From positions 15,323 to 55,324 of the forward strand of contig CAKKQB010000021.1 in the NCBI GenBank assembly GCA_919901915.1: 40,002 nt of DNA, read 5' to 3'. Positions 27,085 through 33,227 of the stretch are shown piece after piece. Both the position numbers and the translations under genes were made by a program. Source of the stretch: Omnitrophica bacterium GWA2_41_15. Lineage in GTDB: Bacteria > Omnitrophota > Gorgyraeia > Gygaellales > Profunditerraquicolaceae. The first letter of the stretch is position 1; every line of letters starts with the position of its first letter. The notes below the pieces were generated by a model that ran no database searches, was not told where the DNA came from, and worked only from the letters and a program-made list of their open reading frames with translations.

Positions 27085-27500
27085 AATTACAAAAAAGTAA
27101 GGGAATGACGTAAGTGTGTTATTACGGACGAACGAGCAATCTCATAAGGATTGCTCGTTCGTCCGTAAAGTACCAAAACACCAAGACGCCCTCTTTTTGG
27201 GCGGTTCACGAACCGCCCCTACCCAAAGAAAACGGCTGTTTTATTTCTAAGAGAAGCGGTAGGCCGAGGCAGAACCCAAATTTTCTGTCATCCCAATATG
27301 ATAATGTCGTATTCTAAAGTAGGGGCGAGCTTGCTCGCCCAAAAACGCTAACAAAATTGCGTTGAGAAAATAGGGCGGGCAAGCCCGCCCCTACGCGGTA
27401 ACCCGTAGCTTTGCTTAGAATTTAATCGTTTCGTGTTTTTATGAGGCAACGATACTCTTTATTTTATGTATTGGTAACAATACGACATTTCTATTTTGGC
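27085..27500. repeat. Repeat-filled intergenic region after hppA
   Basis: This stretch holds no convincing gene. It contains a perfect 20-bp inverted repeat (27122-27141 with 27149-27168, 7-nt loop) starting TTACGGACGAACGAGC. It also contains three palindromes of the GTAGGGGC family: 27199-27222 (core GGTTCACGAACC), 27319-27340 (GAGCTTGCTC) and 27372-27394 (GGGCAAGCCC). The palindrome cores differ while the GTAGGGGC/GCCCCTAC edges are kept. Confidence 0.8.
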
Positions 27501-27549
27501 TTGACAAGAACCCAAATTTTCTTGTAAATTATAGGTTAAATGTTATAAT
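27501..27549 (+). promoter_or_regulatory. Two possible promoters for the sigma-CHAT operon
   Basis: A consensus -35 TTGACA at 27501-27506 has a weak TAAATT at 27525-27530 (18-bp spacer). A perfect extended -10, TGTTATAAT, ends at 27549 with a weak TTGTAA 16 bp upstream. The second would start transcription about 3 nt before the ATG at 27559, giving an almost leaderless mRNA. Confidence 0.5.
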
Positions 27550-27558
27550 AAATTTATT

Positions 27559-28167
27559 ATGGATGATCTGGAATTTGTCGCGAGGTGCATAAGTAAAGAC
27601 AAGCAGGTATGGGACAAATTTTTAAACAGGTATTCCCGGCTTATATATAAGTATATCCATAGCGTTTTAAATACTAAGGGTTATTCTTTTTCCCGCGAGC
27701 ACGCCCACGATATTTTTCAGGAAATCTTTCTTTCCTTAACCAAAGATAATTTTAAAAAATTAGCCAGCTTTAAAGCCAAAAATGGCTCCAGCCTTGCCAG
27801 TTGGCTCAGGCAGGTTACGATTAATTTTACGGTAGATTATTTGCGTAAACTTAAAATTACTACGCTTTCTATAGACGATGAGGCTGGAAATGATTTCGCG
27901 TTATCAAGCGCGCTTATAGATGGCAGTCCCCATATCAGCGAGGTTTTAATTAAGGAGGAGAAAATCGGGCAGTTAGAAGATTGCGTTGAGGGGCTAAGTA
28001 TTGATGATAAATATTTTTTGGAATTGTCGCTTAATCGCGGATTAAAGCCGAATGTGTTAAAGGAGCATTTCAGGGTTTCGCGTTCAGCGATAGATATGCG
28101 TAAGGCTCGGCTCATTGATAAACTGCGGGATTGTTTTAAAACAAAAGGTTTTATGTTAGATTTTTAA
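27559..28167 (+). CDS. ECF-like RNA polymerase sigma factor
   Basis: 202 residues. The sigma region 2-like half (about 20-95) contains WDKFLNRYSRLIYKYI, the DIFQEIFLSL helix and the WLRQVTINFTVDYLRK segment. The region 4-like half (about 135-195) has the helix-turn-helix LKEHFRVSRSAIDMRKARLIDKL. No Shine-Dalgarno sequence precedes the ATG. It is the first gene of a three-gene unit with a zinc-finger protein and a CHAT-TPR protein, so its activity is probably controlled by those partners. Confidence 0.85.
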   Translation: MDDLEFVARCISKDKQVWDKFLNRYSRLIYKYIHSVLNTKGYSFSREHAHDIFQEIFLSLTKDNFKKLASFKAKNGSSLASWLRQVTINFTVDYLRKLKITTLSIDDEAGNDFALSSALIDGSPHISEVLIKEEKIGQLEDCVEGLSIDDKYFLELSLNRGLKPNVLKEHFRVSRSAIDMRKARLIDKLRDCFKTKGFMLDF

Positions 28168-28202
28168 CTTTGATACGTCTATTATAAGTGTAGAGGATAA
28201 AT

Positions 28203-28946
28203 ATGCAAGAAAAAATAGAAAAATTGATTACGATGGTTTATAGAAGATGGAAACGCGGCCAGCCAAAGCCACAAGGCCATGGTTTGGCCTCTTATGGTCA
28301 AAGCCAAAAGCCAGAAATTGGCCATTTGGATGAGGAAACCCTTGTGTGTTTTTTGGAAAATAGGCTCACTGGCCAGGAAAATGAGGAGATAAAAAAACAT
28401 CTCATCGCTTGCGATGATTGTTGTGAGTTAGTCCGGTTTAGTTTAGAGCCTATTCCTGCGGGGTTAGGCCTGCCTCAAGAGTTGCTTGAGCGCGTAAGGG
28501 GATTAAATTTACAAGAAGATAGCGCTCCTGTATTAGAGATATTTTTGAGGCTGGGAGAAAAGGTTCTTGAGATAATAAATACTACTGGTGATGTTCTTTT
28601 GGGCCAAGAGTTGGTGTCGACGCCAATATTGCGCGGCCGTGGGTTTAAAGATTTTAAGGACGAGGTTGTTATCTTGAAGGATTTTAATGATATAAGATTA
28701 GAGGTCAAGATTGAAAACAAGCAAGGCAGGGAATTTAATTTGATTATCAGCGCAAAGTGTAAAAAAACTCAGAAACCTATAAAGGATTTACGGGTTTCCC
28801 TTATTAAAGATGATTTGGAATTAGAATCTTACTTTACGCCCTTTGGTCAAGCGAGTTTTGAGCACGTGTTGTTAGGTAAATATAAGGTTCAGATATCTAC
28901 TATTGAAAGTAAACTTGCTTCTGTGTTATTAGATATAAAGGTTTGA
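28203..28946 (+). CDS. Zinc-finger anti-sigma-like protein
   Basis: 247 residues without a clear membrane helix. A zf-HC2/ZAS-like motif is formed by H41 (IGHLDEETLVCFLEN) and H66-x3-C70-x2-C73 (HLIACDDC), as in anti-sigma factors that bind ECF sigmas. The remainder has LGQEL- and LRVSLI-type segments. It ends in a beta-rich module, ESYFTPFGQASFEHVLLGKYKVQIS, resembling a carboxypeptidase-regulatory/Ig-like fold. Residues about 22-35 (PQGHGLASYGQSQK) are encoded by the second copy of the 38-bp hairpin repeat (28268-28305). It directly follows the sigma gene and ends on the start of the CHAT gene. Confidence 0.72.
   Translation: MQEKIEKLITMVYRRWKRGQPKPQGHGLASYGQSQKPEIGHLDEETLVCFLENRLTGQENEEIKKHLIACDDCCELVRFSLEPIPAGLGLPQELLERVRGLNLQEDSAPVLEIFLRLGEKVLEIINTTGDVLLGQELVSTPILRGRGFKDFKDEVVILKDFNDIRLEVKIENKQGREFNLIISAKCKKTQKPIKDLRVSLIKDDLELESYFTPFGQASFEHVLLGKYKVQISTIESKLASVLLDIKV
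28268..28305 (+). repeat. 38-bp hairpin repeat, translated copy
   Basis: Begins GCCACAAGGC(C)ATGG and ends CAAAGCC. It matches the leader repeat at 20361-20398 with about six differences, all transitions, but here it is in frame inside a coding region. Confidence 0.75.
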
Positions 28947-28951
28947 GAATA

Positions 28952-31171
28952 ATGCAGCAAAATTCGCTGGTTCTAGAAATATTAAAGCAGGATGAAGCGT
29001 TGAAAATGAGTATCTTTGAGCAAAAGGAGCTCGTTTCAACTCTAAGGCATTATAGTCAGCATCCGATTTCACTCGGAGAAATTGACAGGCTCTGCCATGA
29101 GGTAACGTCTGCCTTAAATAAGGCGGACAAAAATGGTATCCTTGATTCAGCAGCAATCAAAAATTTAATGAAAACAGGCCAGCTTCTTTGGGACCATTTA
29201 TTGACAAGACCGGTTAAAGATAGGTTAAAATCAGCGCAAGCTTTGAATTTGATTCTTTTCTTAGATGAGGAATTAATCGGTATTCCATGGGAGCTACTTT
29301 TTGACGCGGACTCATTTTTAAGTCTTAAATTTAATCTGGGCAGATTAGTAAGGACAAAGAAAGAAGCCTCTAGAATTCAGTATCGTTCTTTTTCGGGCAC
29401 TCCCAAGATGCTCATATTGGCAAATCCCACCAATGACTTGAAATCTTCTTATCTTGAAGGCGTTAATATTAAAAACCAGTTTGATCGAAAAAGACCCAGT
29501 ATACATATTGATTTTAAGTCTACCTGCATAGATAAGTTTTATGTGAAGAAGAATTTTAGTGATTATGACATTGTCCATTTTGCCGGTCACTGCGAATTTT
29601 ATCCCGGTGAGGATAAGAAGAACGGCTGGCTTTTAAGTGATGGGGTTTTTAGTGTCCGTGATATCCTTGCTATGGGCTCTACGGTTTCTTTGCCTTCTTT
29701 GGTATTTTCTAACGCGTGCTCGCCTCACGGCGAAGCCGCGGGTCAGCCTGCCGCAAGATCAGGTAATTCAATAGACGCGGATTATCAGGAAAAAAATTAT
29801 ACTTTGGCAGGCGCGTTTTTGTTTTCCGGTGTCAGGCATTATATAGGCACGATACGCAAAGTAGGAGATGAGGCCAGTTTTGGTTTTGCTAAGTATTTTT
29901 ATACTCATTTAATTTCAGGAAAATCCATAGGCGAATCGCTGCGGCTAAGCCGGCTTAGGTTAATTAAGGAATATGGTATTACATCTATTCATTGGGCAAG
30001 CTACCTGCTTTATGGGGATCCGAATTTTGCCTTATTTAAGGCCGTTTCCAAGGCGTCTTTATCTAAGATCAAAGGAGGTTTAACCCACCATAAGAAACGT
30101 TTCGCCTGGATTTCAGCTGTAGTGGTGATGTTGTTTTTATGCGTATTTCTGTATGCGTGGTTACCTACAATAAATCCCAGCACCTATTTTTTATTTTTAA
30201 AGTCCCAAAAGTTTTTTCTGAAAGGCAGAAATCTTGATACGATCTCTTATTGTAACCGGATAATTAAAAATGAGCCATTATTTTTAGCGGCATACCCTTT
30301 GCTGGGGGATACCTTTCAGAGGCTTGGTGACAAAGAAAGTTCGCTAAAGTATTATTTTGATTACGCGCGTTTAAGCGAGAAAAGAAATGATAAAAAGAAT
30401 CTGGTTTGCGCCTACGTTGGAATCGGCTGGATTTATCATTTACAAGCAGAATACGCCAAGGCGTTTGATTTTTATAACAAGGCATTGTCCTTAAGCAGGG
30501 AGAGCAAGAACAAGCTATGCGAGGCTGATGTTTTGAGAAAATTAGCTGTGTGGTATATGGACAAAAATGATAATGATAAGGCGCTTGAATTACTCACCAA
30601 AAGTTCGGAGATAAACCGTGAAAGGCAGAACATTTATAAGCATAAGTATAATTTGGCATGCGATTATTTTAATTTAGGCCTGTTGTTTACTAATAAAGAT
30701 GATTATGTAACCGCGAAGAGTTTTTATGACAAGAGTTTTAATTTGTTTACTAAGCTTAAGCTTAAATATGAGTTAAGTGACTATTATTCTAATATTGGCG
30801 AGATTTATAGTTTTCAAAAGGAATATCAGAAAGCCCTGGATTCTTATATGAAGGGTTTAGATATAGATTTAGCTTGGGGCCATAAGTTAAATATTGCCGC
30901 TGATTTTAATATGATTGGTGAACTATATATGGAGATGAATAACCTGCCTAAGGCGAAAGAGTTTTTCGATCAGGCGATTTCAGTTTTTCAGTCGATAAAC
31001 GCGCGCTTTGAGTTAGCTAACAGTTACTATGATTTAGCCGGTTTATATAAGAAATTAAATCAAAGAAATAAAGTAGTGGAATATTTGCGTTTAGCGCAAG
31101 AAATTTACCGCGAATTAGATTCAAAGCGTTATCAGGAAATAAAAAAGGAATTTTCAGTATTCACGGAATAA
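28952..31171 (+). CDS. CHAT-domain (caspase-like) TPR membrane protein
   Basis: 739 residues from the ATG at 28952; a TTG at 28943 is also possible. An N-terminal helical region leads into a CHAT peptidase-like domain with a His/Cys dyad: H213 in VHFAGHC and C256 in SNACSPHG. The domain closes with GAFLFSGVRHYIGT and SIHWASYLLYGDPNF. One transmembrane helix follows at about 383-405, then at least six tetratricopeptide-like repeats (about 410-735, e.g. AYVGIGWIYHLQAEYAKAFDFYNKAL). The peptidase would face one side and the TPR sensor the other. It overlaps or abuts the anti-sigma-like gene, which suggests that this protein is its substrate. Confidence 0.88.
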   Translation: MQQNSLVLEILKQDEALKMSIFEQKELVSTLRHYSQHPISLGEIDRLCHEVTSALNKADKNGILDSAAIKNLMKTGQLLWDHLLTRPVKDRLKSAQALNLILFLDEELIGIPWELLFDADSFLSLKFNLGRLVRTKKEASRIQYRSFSGTPKMLILANPTNDLKSSYLEGVNIKNQFDRKRPSIHIDFKSTCIDKFYVKKNFSDYDIVHFAGHCEFYPGEDKKNGWLLSDGVFSVRDILAMGSTVSLPSLVFSNACSPHGEAAGQPAARSGNSIDADYQEKNYTLAGAFLFSGVRHYIGTIRKVGDEASFGFAKYFYTHLISGKSIGESLRLSRLRLIKEYGITSIHWASYLLYGDPNFALFKAVSKASLSKIKGGLTHHKKRFAWISAVVVMLFLCVFLYAWLPTINPSTYFLFLKSQKFFLKGRNLDTISYCNRIIKNEPLFLAAYPLLGDTFQRLGDKESSLKYYFDYARLSEKRNDKKNLVCAYVGIGWIYHLQAEYAKAFDFYNKALSLSRESKNKLCEADVLRKLAVWYMDKNDNDKALELLTKSSEINRERQNIYKHKYNLACDYFNLGLLFTNKDDYVTAKSFYDKSFNLFTKLKLKYELSDYYSNIGEIYSFQKEYQKALDSYMKGLDIDLAWGHKLNIAADFNMIGELYMEMNNLPKAKEFFDQAISVFQSINARFELANSYYDLAGLYKKLNQRNKVVEYLRLAQEIYRELDSKRYQEIKKEFSVFTE

Positions 31172-31222
31172 CAACTTTATTTTAACCATTTCTTTATTTC
31201 CCGCCTAATTTCCGTCGGTTGG

Positions 31223-31251
31223 TTGAAAAAAAGCAATAAATATGGTATACT
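31223..31251 (+). promoter_or_regulatory. Promoter of riboswitch cassette 1
   Basis: TTGAAA at 31223-31228, a 17-bp spacer and TATACT at 31246-31251 with the extended -10 TGG. The block ATATGGTATACTTATAAT is shared with the promoter of riboswitch cassette 2. Confidence 0.75.
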
Positions 31252-31301
31252 TATAATGTGGTGTAACACGTTGGTATTTCGTAAAATATAGAAGTTTCAT
31301 C

Positions 31302-31396
31302 AAGGCTGCCGATAAAGGCAAACTAGCAGTAATGCTGGGGCGCAAAGCTTCCGATCCCGATGTTTTGATTGGGATAGCGGGGTTACCAAAGAGCCA
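31302..31396 (+). promoter_or_regulatory. Cyclic di-GMP-I (GEMM) riboswitch 1
   Basis: The aptamer shows GGCAAAC, a hairpin CUAGCA-GUAA-UGCUGG with a GNRA tetraloop, the hallmark GGGCGCAAAGC, a second hairpin around UCCCGAU...AUUGGGA, and AGCGGGGUUACC. GGCU (31304-31307) and AGCC (31392-31395) can close the outer stem. The G of AGGCAAAC that appears to match ligand-reading G20 of the Vibrio Vc2 aptamer is kept, which favours c-di-GMP over cGAMP. An intrinsic terminator follows 20 bp later, so control is probably by transcription attenuation. Confidence 0.9.
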
Positions 31397-31415
31397 ATTC
31401 ACATGAATTATCGCC

Positions 31416-31443
31416 CTGGCAAGAGACTCTTGTCAGTTTTTTT
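31416..31443 (+). terminator. Intrinsic terminator of riboswitch 1
   Basis: CTGGCAAG, loop AGACT, CTTGTCAG (8-bp stem with one G-T pair), followed by seven T. It lies directly downstream of the aptamer and is the probable expression platform. Confidence 0.85.
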
Positions 31444-31486
31444 GCCCTTTTAAGGTTGGCCTTGCAGAGAAGGTGGGAGGGGAAAA

Positions 31487-31600
31487 ATGAAACGAATACA
31501 ACGAAAAGGCCTAAAGAAGATAAAGAAAAATTACAAAAAATATCTAAGTTTTCTTCAAGCAATAAGATTGTATGGCGGAGCATGCCAGCAGTTGTGTTAA
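31487..31600 (+). CDS. Small cationic ORF under riboswitch control (37 residues)
   Basis: The ATG at 31487 is preceded by the strong Shine-Dalgarno GGGAGGGG with 5 nt spacing, the first good start after the riboswitch terminator. The peptide is very basic at the N-terminus (MKRIQRKGLKKIKKNYKK), then has a short hydrophobic part (YLSFLQAIRLYGG) and two cysteines before TAA. I recognise no family. The frame stays open for about 40 further codons after that TAA, so a truncated longer gene is an alternative. Confidence 0.45.
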   Translation: MKRIQRKGLKKIKKNYKKYLSFLQAIRLYGGACQQLC

Positions 31601-32028
31601 TCCGACGAAAGTTATGGTTCATGGGTTAGGGCGTTATTGGATTCCGGTCGCCACCCCGGCAAAACAATAAATTCCTCAATTTTTCTGCAGTTTACTTTCC
31701 CGAGTTTTAAATTCTTAATTTAAAAAAATAAATCTTGAAACATGAAAGAACCAAAGTTTTATTTAGGCGTAAATGCAGGAGTGCATTTAACATGTTGCGT
31801 TACATATGGTTACAGGAATTTAGCCAATATGCCTAAGTTAACATAAGATATATTATACGAAGTTGGGTAATCCGGTTATTTATGTGGAAATCTAAGTGAA
31901 ATTTAATCTGGTTAGTTGTTAATGTTATTATTTTGGGGTGGCGCGGGCTTGCCCGTCTTTATTACTCTACGTCAATTACGTGATTTGTAGGGGCTTGATT
32001 CATCAAGCCCGCCGTAACCGTACCTAAA
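31601..32028. other. Intergenic region between the riboswitch ORF and DUF134
   Basis: AT-rich and without a convincing gene. A 34-codon frame at 31742-31846 has an ATG but no ribosome-binding site. A degenerate palindrome lies at 31935-31957, and a GTAGGGGC-family palindrome lies at 31987-32012 with core TTGATTCATCAA. Confidence 0.6.
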
Positions 32029-32382
32029 TTAACTGATTCTATGCTGGGTTGGATTGCCTGTTTGCGGTTCAAAGGCGTCGCGAGAACTAATAGCGTAATA
32101 TCCGCCTTGAATTTTAATTACAGCGCCGTTTATTAAGCCGTTTGCCAGTGATTTTCTGGCTTTTTTGAGTATTCGGCTAAAGGTTTGCTGGGATATTCTC
32201 ATGGAAATAGCCGCTTCTTTTTGGTTTAATCCGATGTAATCCGCCAGCCGTATAGTTTCATACTCATCTACGGATATTTCAACCTCATTAGGCCTGCCCG
32301 GCTTGCCCCTTGGGCTAAATTGGTTTATTTTGGGATCCTGGCGCACTATTCTGTATTTTTTAGGTCTGCCTCGTGGCTGCAT
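32029..32382 (-). CDS. DUF134 family DNA-binding protein
   Basis: 117 residues. The N-terminus has the basic PRGRPKKYRIV of the family. EISVDEYETIRLADYIGLNQKEAAISMRISQQTFSRILKKARKSLANGLINGAVIKIQGG is a sigma-70-region-4-like helix-turn-helix. DUF134 proteins are predicted regulators, often of redox or metal-related genes. A perfect 22-bp palindrome lies 48 bp upstream (32430-32451), a likely autoregulatory site. It is separated from the EF-like gene by 138 bp, so it is probably a separate transcription unit. Confidence 0.88.
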   Translation of the reverse strand: MQPRGRPKKYRIVRQDPKINQFSPRGKPGRPNEVEISVDEYETIRLADYIGLNQKEAAISMRISQQTFSRILKKARKSLANGLINGAVIKIQGGYYAISSRDAFEPQTGNPTQHRIS

Positions 32383-32429
32383 CGTTAGAATCCCCTTACT
32401 TGAACTTACTTATTTTTAACGTATTATTT

Positions 32430-32451
32430 ATTATGAGTATATACTCATAAT
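32430..32451. promoter_or_regulatory. Perfect 22-bp palindrome upstream of DUF134
   Basis: Half-site ATTATGAGTAT followed by its exact reverse complement, in the intergenic region 48 bp before the DUF134 start codon. The size and symmetry fit an operator for a dimeric regulator. Confidence 0.65.
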
Positions 32452-32462
32452 GGTTAATCAGT

Positions 32463-32500
32463 GTCATTGCGAGGCCTCCGAAGGAGGCCGTGGCAATCTT
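32463..32500. repeat. GTCATTGCGAGG-type palindromic repeat
   Basis: GTCATTGCGAG, then GCCTCC-GAA-GGAGGC, then GTGGCAATCTT. It belongs to a widespread kind of bacterial intergenic repeat and resembles the GTCATTTCG elements at 7476 and 11134. Confidence 0.65.
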
Positions 32501-32520
32501 TTTTATTTGATATGCGGGTT

Positions 32521-32886
32521 TTAAGGGGTAGTTTTAGTTATTATATCAAATTGTCTGACTCTTGAATCCACCAGAAGCCCTATTTCTTGGCCTTTTTTCG
32601 CGGAATTTACAGGCGTATGTTCGATTTGCATAGATGTAACACTTTGGTTGAAATCAGTGGTAGAACCTTTTATTTTAATGGTATCCCCTGTCGTTAAGGG
32701 TGCCTGTAGCTTTACTACCGCCGCCCTTACCTTAGGAAAATAATGTGTAATTGCGCCGATAGTCTTTTCTTTTGGAGATTTCTTTTTTGCTGGCTTTTTT
32801 TTAATTTGATGTTTGCCGGCCGGTTTCTTTTTTACAGTCTCCTTTTTGGTTACTTTTTTCTTAATTTCCTTCTTTTTTAAAGCCAT
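32521..32886 (-). CDS. EF-Tu domain 2-like protein with lysine-rich N-terminal extension
   Basis: 121 residues. The first 40 or so are lysine-rich (KKKEIKKKVTKKETVKKKPAG and more), like a nucleic-acid-binding tail. The rest, IGAITHYFPKVRAAVVKLQAPLTTGDTIKIKG to MQIEHTPVNSAKKGQEIGLLV, is the beta-barrel of translation-factor domain 2, also found at the C-terminus of some U32 peptidases. Stand-alone members are annotated elongation-factor-like, with unknown role. AGGAG precedes the ATG. It is the last gene of the minus-strand operon, 12 bp after its neighbour. Confidence 0.8.
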   Translation of the reverse strand: MALKKKEIKKKVTKKETVKKKPAGKHQIKKKPAKKKSPKEKTIGAITHYFPKVRAAVVKLQAPLTTGDTIKIKGSTTDFNQSVTSMQIEHTPVNSAKKGQEIGLLVDSRVRQFDIITKTTP

Positions 32887-32898
32887 AGTTGTCTCCTG

Positions 32899-33222
32899 TC
32901 ATAAGGTTATACTGTCAGAAATCTTTGAAATTAAAGGGATTCGGCAAAGGCTGCCTTTTAACGCCCCCAGAATTCCCCATAGGCAAGTAAGGACAAAAAT
33001 CCAAAAACCAAGTACTTTTAACCAGGACAGAATCGGGATAATGGAAATAATGAAACCGATGACCTCAAAGACAAAAAGCACAAGGCCTTGTTTCGCGTGA
33101 TGAATGGCAAAATTATTGTCTTTCTTTAAAAGAAGCGTAATTACGCAGAGGAAAGATATATAGGAGATTACCGCGAAGAACCTCCCTTCGCTTATTTCTT
33201 TGTTTTGGTCTTGTTCAGACAT
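32899..33222 (-). CDS. Small membrane protein, Tic20/DUF4870-like
   Basis: 107 residues with about three hydrophobic helices: FFAVISYISFLCVITLLL, GLVLFVFEVIGFIISIIPIL and VLGFWIFVLTCLWGILGAL. The motif FAIHHAKQGLVLFVFEV between helices is characteristic of the DUF4870/Tic20-like family. The function is unknown. It lies 5 bp after the ParA-CBM48 gene and 12 bp before the EF-like gene, so it is co-transcribed. Confidence 0.75.
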   Translation of the reverse strand: MSEQDQNKEISEGRFFAVISYISFLCVITLLLKKDNNFAIHHAKQGLVLFVFEVIGFIISIIPILSWLKVLGFWIFVLTCLWGILGALKGSLCRIPLISKISDSITL

Positions 33223-33227
33223 CGTTA

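Noticed and set aside
31742-31846. 34-codon ORF downstream of the riboswitch ORF
   Set aside because: It has no Shine-Dalgarno sequence, no family resemblance and lies in AT-rich intergenic DNA; chance is the simplest explanation.
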